This document shows, piece after piece, positions 1 through 5,223 of a stretch of 6,398 bases of DNA; the stretch's first letter is position 1; each line of letters begins with the position of its first letter. Under the pieces are notes generated by a model that searched no databases, had not been told where the DNA came from, and saw nothing but the letters and a program-made list of their open reading frames with translations. The DNA is taken from positions 1-6,398 of the forward strand of contig JAADGA010000206.1 of assembly GCA_013152615.1 (NCBI GenBank), given 5' to 3'. A program made the position numbers and the translations under genes. The DNA comes from Alphaproteobacteria bacterium (GTDB lineage Bacteria; Pseudomonadota; Alphaproteobacteria; Sphingomonadales; Emcibacteraceae).

Positions 1-984
1 TAGTTGCAATACCCGGACCCCGTAAGTGTCGAGAAATTTCCGCGTCATCGCCTTGGGCACCGCCGAGCCGCCAATCATGGTTTTTTCCAGCGAATCCACC
101 CGTTTGCCGCTATCCTCAAGATACTGGAACAGCATCGAAAAGACGGTTGGCACCGCGCAGGAAAATGTCACCCCTTCGCTCTCAATAAGCGCCTGAATAT
201 TCTCGCCGTCCATTTTCGCCCCCGGCAAAACCAGCTTGGCCCCGAGCATCGGCGCAATATAGGGCAGCCCCCAGGCATTGGCGTGATACATCGGCGCAAT
301 CGGCATGATGGTGTCATAAACCGACAGGCCAAAGGCGCTGTTCTGGGCCGCGGCCAGCGCGTGAATAACGGTGGAGCGGTGACTGTAGAGAACTCCTTTG
401 GGATTGCCGGTGGTGCCACTGGTATAGCACAGCGATGACGCCGCCCGTTCATCGAATGTCGGCCAGTGATAGTCCGCGCGTTCCGCTGCCAGCAGCTCTT
501 CATAACACAGGACATCCGGCAGCGTGGTCGTCGGCATATGGTCGCGGTCGGTCAGGATGATAAATTGTTCTATCCGGCCCAGCTCCGGCAATAATTTCTC
601 GACCAGCGGCACAAAATCCACATCAAGGAACAGCAGCCGGTCTGCGGCATGATTGATGATATAGCTGACCTGCTGATCAAACAGTCGCGGGTTGGTGGTA
701 TGAAGCACCGCCCCCATGCCCGACACGCCGTAAAACAGCTCAAAATGACGAAAAGTAGTCCAGGCCAGGGTGCCGACCCGGTCGCCCTGATTGATGCCAA
801 AGCGGTTAATCAGAACATTGGCGAGCTGCTGTGAACGCTTTTCCGCTTCGGCATAGCTATAGCGATGCACCGGGCCTTCCGTGGTGCGGGTCACGATCTC
901 CTGCTCACCATGATATGCCGCCGCATAGCGGATCAGCGCCGAGATCATCAGATCATTTTCCTGCATAAGTCCCGCTATTGTCAT
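1..984 (-). CDS. AMP-forming medium/long-chain acyl-CoA ligase, AlkK-like (C-terminal part outside window)
   Basis: This gene encodes an acyl-CoA synthetase of the ANL superfamily, which activates a carboxylic acid with ATP to an acyl-adenylate and then forms the CoA thioester, probably in the cytosol. The reading frame is open for 328 codons from ATG 984-982 to the left edge, about 60% of the usual 540 residues or so. The visible ATP-binding motif is YTSGTTGNPKG at residues 187-197, followed by MYHANAW (232-238) and GGSAVP (305-310). The GxGMTE motif and the C-terminal domain lie outside the window. The N terminus MTIAGLMQ is typical of the AlkK-like group, which also includes proteins annotated as methylthiopropionyl-CoA ligase, so the substrate cannot be fixed from sequence. 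The start is supported by AGGAGG eight bases upstream. A promoter-like sequence lies further upstream, so the gene probably has its own transcript. The family is sure; the chain length is not. Confidence 0.93.
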   Translation of the reverse strand, partial: MTIAGLMQENDLMISALIRYAAAYHGEQEIVTRTTEGPVHRYSYAEAEKRSQQLANVLINRFGINQGDRVGTLAWTTFRHFELFYGVSGMGAVLHTTNPRLFDQQVSYIINHAADRLLFLDVDFVPLVEKLLPELGRIEQFIILTDRDHMPTTTLPDVLCYEELLAAERADYHWPTFDERAASSLCYTSGTTGNPKGVLYSHRSTVIHALAAAQNSAFGLSVYDTIMPIAPMYHANAWGLPYIAPMLGAKLVLPGAKMDGENIQALIESEGVTFSCAVPTVFSMLFQYLEDSGKRVDSLEKTMIGGSAVPKAMTRKFLDTYGVRVLQL

Positions 985-992
985 GATCTATT

Positions 993-998
993 CCTCCT
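993..998 (-). promoter_or_regulatory. Strong Shine-Dalgarno site of the acyl-CoA ligase gene
   Basis: On the minus strand the sequence reads AGGAGG, then eight bases, then ATG at 984-982. It decides the start codon and is the best ribosome binding site in the window. Its upstream half is part of a 15-bp duplicated leader unit. Confidence 0.8.
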
Positions 999-1029
999 GT
1001 TTTATGCTGTCCTGTTTTATGCTGTCCTG
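996..1029 (-). repeat. 15-bp tandem duplication in the leader of the acyl-CoA ligase gene
   Basis: On the plus strand the unit CCTGTTTTATGCTGT occurs exactly twice (996-1010 and 1011-1025), followed by a partial third copy, CCTG (1026-1029). On the transcribed (minus) strand each unit ends in ACAGG, so the AGG part of the ribosome binding site is duplicated too. The repeat lies between the putative promoter and the start codon. It looks like a slippage duplication; an effect on expression is possible but not shown. Confidence 0.85.
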
Positions 1030-1060
1030 ATATCCGCCCGGTTCAACGCTGTTAAGGTCA

Positions 1061-1089
1061 ATTATACCCGGCCACAGACGCCGTGACTA
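1061..1089 (-). promoter_or_regulatory. Putative sigma-70-type promoter for the acyl-CoA ligase gene
   Basis: On the minus strand TAGTCA (1089-1084, four of six matches to TTGACA) is followed after 17 bases by a perfect TATAAT (1066-1061). Transcription would start near 1054, giving a leader of about 70 nucleotides that contains the 15-bp duplication. The box quality and spacing are good, but this is pattern matching only. Confidence 0.5.
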
Positions 1090-1152
1090 TAAGACCGATC
1101 GGGGGCGTGGCCTCAGACTTTAGTATAATATTCCGGGCAGATATTTAAATAA

Positions 1153-2337
1153 TTACGCCCGGTTTATCAGCAGACGATAGCTGATCCAGGCGGCAGTGCC
1201 CATCAGGAAAATACCGATCGCCATCGGCATCTGGGTCATGTTAAAACTATAGGCAACGGCAAGACCGACAAGGGCGGCAAAGCTGTATTGGGCAAACCCC
1301 GCCAGCGACGACGCCGCACCCGCCATTTTCGGAAAGGGCCCGATCATCCCCGCCAGTGACGGCGGTAATGTCATGCCCAGACCGACCATATAAAGCACCA
1401 TCGGGGCCAGTATCGCCGCCACGTGATTGACCGGCACCAGCGCGAGGCCGAGCATTATAAATCCGGCGAGGGCCGAAATCACCACCCCGATGCCGACAAT
1501 ACGGATAATACCGACCGCTGTCACCAGCCGCCCACCCACCTGGGTGCCGATCATATAGCCAACCACGGCGGTGGCAAAACTATAGCCATACTGATCCGCC
1601 GTTAACCCCAGAACCTGGATAAAAACAAAGGCCGAGCCGGAGATAAAAGCGAACAGACCGCTGTAGCTGAAAGCCGAAATCAGCAGATAGCCCAGATAAG
1701 GACGATCCTTTAACAAGGACGCATAATTGCGCAGGGTCTGTCCGGGGTGAATGGCGCCGGGGTCTTTATGCTGATTGGTCTCCTGTAAGATAAACAGGAT
1801 TCCAAAAACACAGATCAGGCCGAACAGCACCAGAACCGCAAAGCTCGCCCGCCAGCCATAAATAATGGTTAGGTAGCCGCCGATAATCGGCCCGAGCGCC
1901 GGGGCCAGTGCCATCGCCGTCCCCATATAGGATAATATTTTGGCCGAACGCGTCGGGCCGTAAATATCGCGCACCATGCTCCGGGACAGCACGACACCGG
2001 CACAGCCGCCCACCGCCTGCAATATCCGCGCACCAATCAGAATGTCAATAGTCGGGGCCAGCAGCGCCACAACCGAACCGGCAAGATATATCACCGTACC
2101 TATCAGAATGATCGGTTTGCGGCCAAAACGATCCGACAGCGGCCCGTAAAACAGCTGACAGACGGAAAAAACCACCAGATAGAGACTGAGCGTCAGCTGC
2201 ACCGTCGTCACATCCGTATGAAAATAGCTTTGAATGGCGGGCAGGGCCGGCAAATATAAATCGGTGGTGATCGGCCCGAGCGCCGTCAGCATGGTTAACA
2301 GGATAACCATAATCAGTGTATCGGGACGTGGCCTCAT
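1153..2337 (-). CDS. Bcr/CflA-family multidrug efflux MFS transporter
   Basis: This encodes a 394-residue inner-membrane transporter of the DHA1 branch of the major facilitator superfamily. It is close in style to Bcr/CflA proteins, which export drugs such as bicyclomycin or chloramphenicol in exchange for protons. Visible marks are an acidic residue in the first helix (D26 in TTDLYLPA), MFS motif A as GPLSDRFGRKPI (65-76), an RSMVRDIYG motif B region (119-127), motif C as APALGPIIGG (145-154), and the late AGAASSLAGF stretch (339-348) typical of the family. The hydrophobic pattern fits 12 helices with a central loop around 185-212, and the length is normal. The start at 2337 has no clear Shine-Dalgarno site; a second ATG at codon 10 has none either. 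The gene ends about 60 bases before the putative promoter of the acyl-CoA ligase gene. I see no link to the metal locus, and the substrate is unknown. Confidence 0.92.
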   Translation of the reverse strand: MRPRPDTLIMVILLTMLTALGPITTDLYLPALPAIQSYFHTDVTTVQLTLSLYLVVFSVCQLFYGPLSDRFGRKPIILIGTVIYLAGSVVALLAPTIDILIGARILQAVGGCAGVVLSRSMVRDIYGPTRSAKILSYMGTAMALAPALGPIIGGYLTIIYGWRASFAVLVLFGLICVFGILFILQETNQHKDPGAIHPGQTLRNYASLLKDRPYLGYLLISAFSYSGLFAFISGSAFVFIQVLGLTADQYGYSFATAVVGYMIGTQVGGRLVTAVGIIRIVGIGVVISALAGFIMLGLALVPVNHVAAILAPMVLYMVGLGMTLPPSLAGMIGPFPKMAGAASSLAGFAQYSFAALVGLAVAYSFNMTQMPMAIGIFLMGTAAWISYRLLINRA

Positions 2338-2377
2338 AAAAATAATCCGTTTTTTACTTGATTTTCAGAGGTCAGAA

Positions 2378-2458
2378 TTATGTTTCCGGGTCCCGGGCGG
2401 TGAGGAGTTGGCCAATATCCCCGACCATATCATCAGCACGCACCCTGTTCGCCAGCTC
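2378..2458 (-). pseudogene. Short coding-like stretch, possible relic or tiny ORF upstream of the exporter
   Basis: On the minus strand, 26 codons read ELANRVRADDMVGDIGQLL followed by TARDPET and a TAA at 2380-2378. The composition is protein-like, with good third-position GC. The frame is closed upstream by a TAA (2461-2459). An ATG with AGG upstream exists at 2466-2464 but in a shifted frame; one extra base after its third codon would join the two into a 29-residue peptide. No family is recognised. It could be the tail of a decayed regulator gene, a leader peptide, or chance. Confidence 0.2.
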
Positions 2459-2571
2459 TTATTCATCCCTGTTAACCTGTGCATCATGGCCGGATGCTAC
2501 CCGACAGTATCCGCTATTGTCCAGCGCTAATAACCGCCATCGGTGATAACCCCGCAAACGGATGAGCCTTG

Positions 2572-2585
2572 CGGAATATATTCCG
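2572..2585. repeat. 14-bp perfect palindrome in the intergenic region
   Basis: CGGAATATATTCCG is a perfect inverted repeat, located downstream of the permease end and about 235 bases upstream of the exporter start. It could be an operator for a dimeric regulator. It is too AT-rich in the middle and lacks a following T run, so it does not look like an intrinsic terminator. No regulator is identified. Confidence 0.5.
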
Positions 2586-2631
2586 GGGTCCAAATAGCTA
2601 AAGACCGCACCGGTGGCCGGATCCCGCTATC

Positions 2632-2838
2632 CTATGATGTTATCTGGCTGTTACGGCCCTTGATATATACCAGCAAAGCAATAATCAGGATCAGCGCCTG
2701 CAGCGCCAGCCCTTCGAGGTTCGGGAAAATGCCCAGCCAATCGACGGCTGGGAAATGGATCAGGGTCTGTGGAATTTTTCCGGCCTCCTGTAGCGCGGCG
2801 ATCCCCTTGCCGGCAAAGACAAACGATAATATCAGAAC
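2632..2838 (-). pseudogene. Out-of-frame C-terminal part of the cytochrome c-FTR1 permease
   Basis: From CTG at 2835-2833 to TAG at 2634-2632, the -1 frame relative to the upstream gene encodes 67 residues that are a clear FTR1 C terminus. LILSFVFAGKGIAALQEAG carries the conserved FAGKGIAALQEAG segment, and a last hydrophobic helix (ALILIIALLVYI) and the positive end KGR follow. It has no start of its own, and its sequence continues the upstream protein with little or nothing missing. It is therefore the displaced tail of the gene at 2832-4586. One extra base near 2835-2843 (for example in the GGGG run or next to the TTC codon) would restore a protein of about 651 residues, the usual length for cytochrome c-FTR1 fusions. 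Confidence 0.88.
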
Positions 2839-4586
2839 ACCCCGGTGCCGCCAAAAAATTGGCGCAGTGGCAGCCGCACACTATATTTGATCGCCAGCCA
2901 CGCAATAGCCATCAGGGTAAGTGACGCCGCAACAAAACCTGCGATCACCGCATTGGCGCTGTGGCTGTCCGCCTGCGTCCACAGGGCCTGATAAAACAGA
3001 ATAGTTTCGAAGATTTCCCGATAAACAGTAATGAAGGACAGCCCGGCCAACCCCCATAATGTCTGCCCGTTGAGCGCGGATTTTACACTTTCCTGAATGA
3101 AGCGCTGCCAACCGGCGGCACTGGTTTTATTATGAAGCCAATAGCTGACAAACAGCAGCGTCGCCGAGGCGGTCAAGGCGGAAACGCCCTCGGTAACCTC
3201 GCGGGTGGCCCCGCTGATTTGCAATATGCGCTCTGATACCATCCATGTTGCCACCCCCAGCACCAATGCAGAAATCCAGCCAAAATGCAAATAAGGCATG
3301 GCATCCCGGCGATCGGTTTTTATCAGGAACGCCGACAGGGCAATGATCACCAGCAAAGCCTCCAGCCCTTCTCGTAACAATATGATAAAGCCGGCGATAA
3401 ATGCGGCCACCGGTGTCAGGCTGCCCTGTTCGGATAGCTGGTCTTTGGCCTGTCGCAGCAACGGCAGCAGCTTTTGATAATGGTCGGTGATAACCGGTAA
3501 CGCCAGCTTTTGCTGCAAGTCGTTGCGATATTGGGCCATCGCCTTCTCAATCTGTTTCATCAGTACCGGATCAACTGCCGCCAGATTGGCTTCAATAAGC
3601 TCAAAGCCTTCAAGATAGGCACTGACCGCATCGGCATAAGCCTGTTGTTTGTGCCCGTCACGGTAATTCTGATAACTCGACTGCAGCTTTTGCCCGGCAT
3701 AGGCTATTGGCGATCCGCTGGCGGCAAATAGCACCCCGGGGGAACGGCGCAGATACGCCATCAGATCTTTGCCGCCGGTCCATTGCTGTGCGGCCTCGTT
3801 TGGCGACAGGGTGGTAAAGGCCTGCAGGCTGACCGCGCCAGAAACATTGCCAGAATTATTGCCAGAAACATTACCGGAATTGCGGCCAGAATCATGCTTG
3901 ATTTGCTGCCAGATACTTTTCCCCCTGTCGACCGCCTTTTCATTGGCCCCGAGCTGGCCGACATAAGCGGTCATATCCCACCGGTCTCTGCCGGTCATGG
4001 CGGTAAAACCGGTCATGGCGGTGCCCTTGACCCCGTAAGTAACGGTACTGAACAGACCATAAAGCGACCGTTGTTGGTATCTGGCCCGGTCGTGAAAATT
4101 TATCGGTTTGGGCTCAAGCTTTCCGGCCTCCGGACCATTACCATAACCCTCAATCCCGTGACAGGACGCACAATTCTGCTGGTAAAGCTGTTTGCCACGC
4201 GCCAAATCAGGCGCCCGGTCGGGGGTCGTCGCCAGATTATAGGATTTAATCAATGACGACCTGATGATATTGGCCAACGCCGTAACCCGGTCCGCAGGGG
4301 CCTTCGCGACGATCAAAGCCTTGAGCTGGCCAACCTTGGCCTGTAACGGCACCGTGGCCGCAGAGGTGGTTAATTTCCCGGCGAGCTGTTCCATTGTGGT
4401 TGCGAACTCGACCATTTCGCCATATTCACTGACGCTGGCAACCTTGCCATCCACAACCGCTTTTTGATAATCAACCCCGACATAATCGATAATCTGGATT
4501 AACCGGTCAACGGGTTTGGCGTAACTGATACCAGAGGACAGTAATATAAGCCCCACCGCCAGACATAATAATCTAACTCTACTCAT
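2832..4586 (-). CDS. Cytochrome c-FTR1 iron permease fusion, C terminus lost by frameshift
   Basis: This inner-membrane protein combines a c-type cytochrome with an FTR1 iron permease. An export signal spans about residues 1-23. A helical periplasmic part follows, then a class I cytochrome c domain (about 127-212) with the heme motif CASCH (C139, C142, H143) and a likely axial methionine M191 in GTAMTGF. A Ser-Gly-Asn-rich linker (232-250) leads to a second helical periplasmic region (about 255-385). The FTR1 membrane domain starts near 393 and has both iron-binding motifs, REGLE (405-409) and REIFE (523-527). FTR1 proteins move iron after oxidation to Fe(III); the heme may take that electron in place of a separate oxidase, which is inference. 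The frame ends after LPLRQFFGGTGVF at a premature TGA, while the missing tail continues in another frame down to 2632. Its start ATG 4586-4584 has a weak, distant AGGA, and a Fur-like operator lies just upstream. Confidence 0.93.
   Translation of the reverse strand: MSRVRLLCLAVGLILLSSGISYAKPVDRLIQIIDYVGVDYQKAVVDGKVASVSEYGEMVEFATTMEQLAGKLTTSAATVPLQAKVGQLKALIVAKAPADRVTALANIIRSSLIKSYNLATTPDRAPDLARGKQLYQQNCASCHGIEGYGNGPEAGKLEPKPINFHDRARYQQRSLYGLFSTVTYGVKGTAMTGFTAMTGRDRWDMTAYVGQLGANEKAVDRGKSIWQQIKHDSGRNSGNVSGNNSGNVSGAVSLQAFTTLSPNEAAQQWTGGKDLMAYLRRSPGVLFAASGSPIAYAGQKLQSSYQNYRDGHKQQAYADAVSAYLEGFELIEANLAAVDPVLMKQIEKAMAQYRNDLQQKLALPVITDHYQKLLPLLRQAKDQLSEQGSLTPVAAFIAGFIILLREGLEALLVIIALSAFLIKTDRRDAMPYLHFGWISALVLGVATWMVSERILQISGATREVTEGVSALTASATLLFVSYWLHNKTSAAGWQRFIQESVKSALNGQTLWGLAGLSFITVYREIFETILFYQALWTQADSHSANAVIAGFVAASLTLMAIAWLAIKYSVRLPLRQFFGGTGVF
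3838..3897 (-). repeat. Five 12-bp tandem repeats encoding an xxSG linker
   Basis: Five degenerate 12-bp units (consensus on the plus strand CCAGAAACATTG) run without gaps from 3838 to 3897. Within the permease they encode the tetrapeptides HDSG, RNSG, NVSG, NNSG and NVSG. The repeat sits just after the cytochrome domain and before the second periplasmic region, so it is probably a flexible linker. The unit is a multiple of three, so changes in copy number would alter linker length without breaking the frame. Confidence 0.85.
3991..4026 (-). repeat. 18-bp direct repeat over the heme methionine motif
   Basis: CCGGTCATGGCGGT occurs at 3991-4004 and again at 4009-4022, an 18-bp period. In the protein it gives TAMTGF followed by TAMTGR (residues 189-200), so the likely axial heme ligand M191 is echoed by M197. 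In related cytochromes the second segment usually reads as TALS or similar, so M191 is the better candidate ligand. Confidence 0.7.
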
Positions 4587-4619
4587 TAAAAAATAACCAT
4601 TCCTGATCCGATTCTATAT

Positions 4620-4636
4620 ATAATAATGATTATTAT
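4620..4636. promoter_or_regulatory. Fur-box-like operator
   Basis: ATAATAATGATTATTAT is a perfect 17-bp inverted repeat around a central G at 4628. Its core TAATAATGATTATTA matches 13 of 15 positions of the Fur 7-1-7 pattern TGATAATNATTATCA. It lies 34 bases upstream of the permease start and overlaps the likely -10 region, the right place for iron-dependent repression. The low-complexity AT content weakens the case, but the fit to an FTR1 gene is strong. In some alphaproteobacteria Irr, RirA or Mur use related sites. Confidence 0.65.
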
Positions 4637-4658
4637 TATATAATAATGACAGCGTCAA
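4629..4658 (-). promoter_or_regulatory. Putative promoter of the cytochrome c-FTR1 gene
   Basis: On the minus strand TTGACG (4658-4653) is followed after 18 bases by AATAAT (4634-4629), each matching the sigma-70 consensus in five of six positions. The -10 box lies inside the Fur-like palindromes. Several other TA-rich -10 candidates exist in this block, including a TATAAT at 4640-4635 with too short a spacer to the same -35. Confidence 0.4.
4632..4647. promoter_or_regulatory. Second palindrome overlapping the Fur-like box
   Basis: ATTATTATATAATAAT is a perfect 16-bp inverted repeat that shares five bases with the Fur-like box. Overlapping half sites of the AATAAT type are usual in strong Fur operators where more than one dimer binds, so this may be a second dimer site. 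A plus-strand TATAAT at 4639-4644 lies within it, which would allow control of the plus-strand genes too; no good -35 box for that direction is visible. Confidence 0.4.
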
Positions 4659-4670
4659 CGATAAATCCAC

Positions 4671-4910
4671 TTAAGGCTTAGAATAACGGCAATATATTTC
4701 CATTTTGCCCTTAACGACCCGGTTCAGGATGAAACTTAATTCATCCGGCGCGGCGCTCACGACAACGTGATTTGATCTGGAGCCAACGCCATAGGCTAAA
4801 TGACTCTTCACCAGGACGCTGACAATAACCAGAAAGAATAACCAGAGAGCATAACCGGAGAGCATAACCAACATGATGAAAATAATACAGAAAACCGGTC
4901 TGGCTTTCAT
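4671..4910 (-). CDS. Doubtful small membrane protein ORF (79 residues)
   Basis: No family is recognised. The frame from ATG 4910-4908 begins MKARPVFCIIFIMLVML, continues into a long hydrophobic stretch (to about residue 35), and ends in a soluble tail containing SAAPDELSFILNRVVKGK and EIYCRY. This fits a single-pass membrane or secreted peptide. A GAGGG sequence lies about 12 bases before this ATG; later ATG codons at 4874 and 4865 have no ribosome site. In favour are the protein-like tail and otherwise unexplained DNA. Against are the overlap with the 5' end of the plus-strand CPFC gene and the 13-bp repeats that form part of the hydrophobic segment. Confidence 0.27.
   Translation of the reverse strand: MKARPVFCIIFIMLVMLSGYALWLFFLVIVSVLVKSHLAYGVGSRSNHVVVSAAPDELSFILNRVVKGKMEIYCRYSKP
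4822..4873 (+). repeat. Four 13-bp tandem repeats just before the CPFC gene start
   Basis: The units ACAATAACCAGAA, AGAATAACCAGAG, AGCATAACCGGAG and AGCATAACCAACA run without gaps up to the first base of the start codon. The third ends in GGAG (4857-4860), the best available ribosome binding sequence, 12 bases before ATG 4873. Earlier units carry weaker GAG-like versions. The array may therefore set ribosome binding strength for the plus-strand genes. Confidence 0.8.
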
Positions 4911-5223
4911 ATTGATGCTGTCCCTCTCTATGGCTGCTTTGACCGCACCAAAGATATATGCGCTTAAAGTTGACGGGCTGGCCTGTCCGTTCTGTGCCTT
5001 TGGCATCGAAAAGCGCCTGGGAAAAATAGCCGGGGTTAGCCGTCTCAGGACTGATATTAAGGCCGGAAGGATCATTTTGACCATGAAGGATGGGGCTGTT
5101 CTCGACCCGGCAACGGCAAAACGCGCGGTTAAACAGGCCGGGTTCAGCCTTCGCGCTCTTGAACAAATCCGGCCCCCGGCTCAGGCCCCGGCAAAAGCTG
5201 TCGCCAAAAAGCCATCATTATGA
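4873..5223 (+). CDS. Exported heavy-metal-associated (HMA) domain protein with CPFC motif
   Basis: This 116-residue protein has a signal peptide (about 1-25, ending near ALTA) and one HMA ferredoxin-like domain (about 28-95) with the metal-binding pair in GLACPFC (C38, C41), followed by FGIEKRL. A Pro-Ala-Lys-rich tail (101-116) closes it. The fold is shared with MerP and CopZ, which bind soft metals through two cysteines, here probably in the periplasm. The CPFC form differs from the usual GMTCxxC, and which metal it holds is unknown. Two adjacent ATG codons (4873 and 4876) are possible starts; the first is nearer to the GGAG at 4857-4860. The stop overlaps the start of the next gene in ATGA, so the two are probably coupled. 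Its position opposite an FTR1 gene suggests a metal-delivery or metal-sensing role in the same locus. Confidence 0.87.
   Translation: MMKIIQKTGLAFILMLSLSMAALTAPKIYALKVDGLACPFCAFGIEKRLGKIAGVSRLRTDIKAGRIILTMKDGAVLDPATAKRAVKQAGFSLRALEQIRPPAQAPAKAVAKKPSL

Larger units (their letters stand above)
2338..2631. other. Intergenic region between exporter and iron permease, no convincing gene
   Basis: These 294 bases separate the exporter start from the in-frame end of the permease. I see no complete gene and no clear terminator hairpin with a T run. It holds a 14-bp palindrome (2572-2585), a GC-rich inverted repeat CCGGGTCCCGG (2387-2397), an isolated minus-strand CATAAT box (2382-2377) without a good -35 partner, and a short coding-like stretch at 2378-2458. 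The exporter promoter probably lies in this region. Confidence 0.6.
4587..4872. other. Divergent regulatory region of the metal locus
   Basis: These 286 bases lie between the start of the permease (minus) and the start of the CPFC protein gene (plus). The part nearest the permease (about 4611-4649) is extremely AT-rich and holds overlapping palindromes. The part nearest the plus-strand gene holds four 13-bp tandem repeats. The middle (4660-4820) has no plus-strand ORF, but a small minus-strand frame stays open there. If the plus-strand genes start from the AT-rich block, their leader is more than 200 nucleotides long. Confidence 0.65.

Noticed and set aside
4..515. Long open frames on the plus strand and in another minus frame over 4-515
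   Set aside because: They lie entirely under the acyl-CoA ligase, whose motifs are clear. Their products are rich in His, Arg and Pro without any domain.
1090..1152. Terminator after the exporter gene
   Set aside because: I found no GC-rich hairpin followed by a T run on the minus strand here; only the short AT palindrome ATTTAAAT is present.
2530..2634. Readthrough of the TAG at 2634-2632, since the same frame stays open for about 35 more codons
   Set aside because: The protein ends naturally after the last helix and KGR, as FTR1 proteins do. The extra codons show no recognisable sequence, and chance is enough.
2832..2860. Programmed -1 frameshifting at the T6 run as the explanation for the split permease
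   Set aside because: In the original frame the run reads CAA TTT TTT GGC, which is not a proper X-XXY-YYZ slippery site. Slipping there would also replace GGTGV with WRHRG, which does not look like FTR1. A plain indel nearer to 2835-2843 fits better.
2651..2905. 84-codon minus-strand frame covering the permease tail
   Set aside because: It is a third frame, neither the permease nor its displaced tail, and has no domain. The true tail is in the frame ending at 2632.
3783..4256. 157-codon plus-strand frame inside the permease gene
   Set aside because: It is antisense to the cytochrome domain and linker, and its ARNIARII-type repeats simply mirror the 12-bp repeat.
4741..5166. 137- and 141-codon minus-strand frames across the CPFC gene
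   Set aside because: The CPFC gene has a signal peptide and domain. The parts of these frames lying over it are its mirror image. Only the downstream portion of one (4671-4910) was kept, as a doubtful small ORF.
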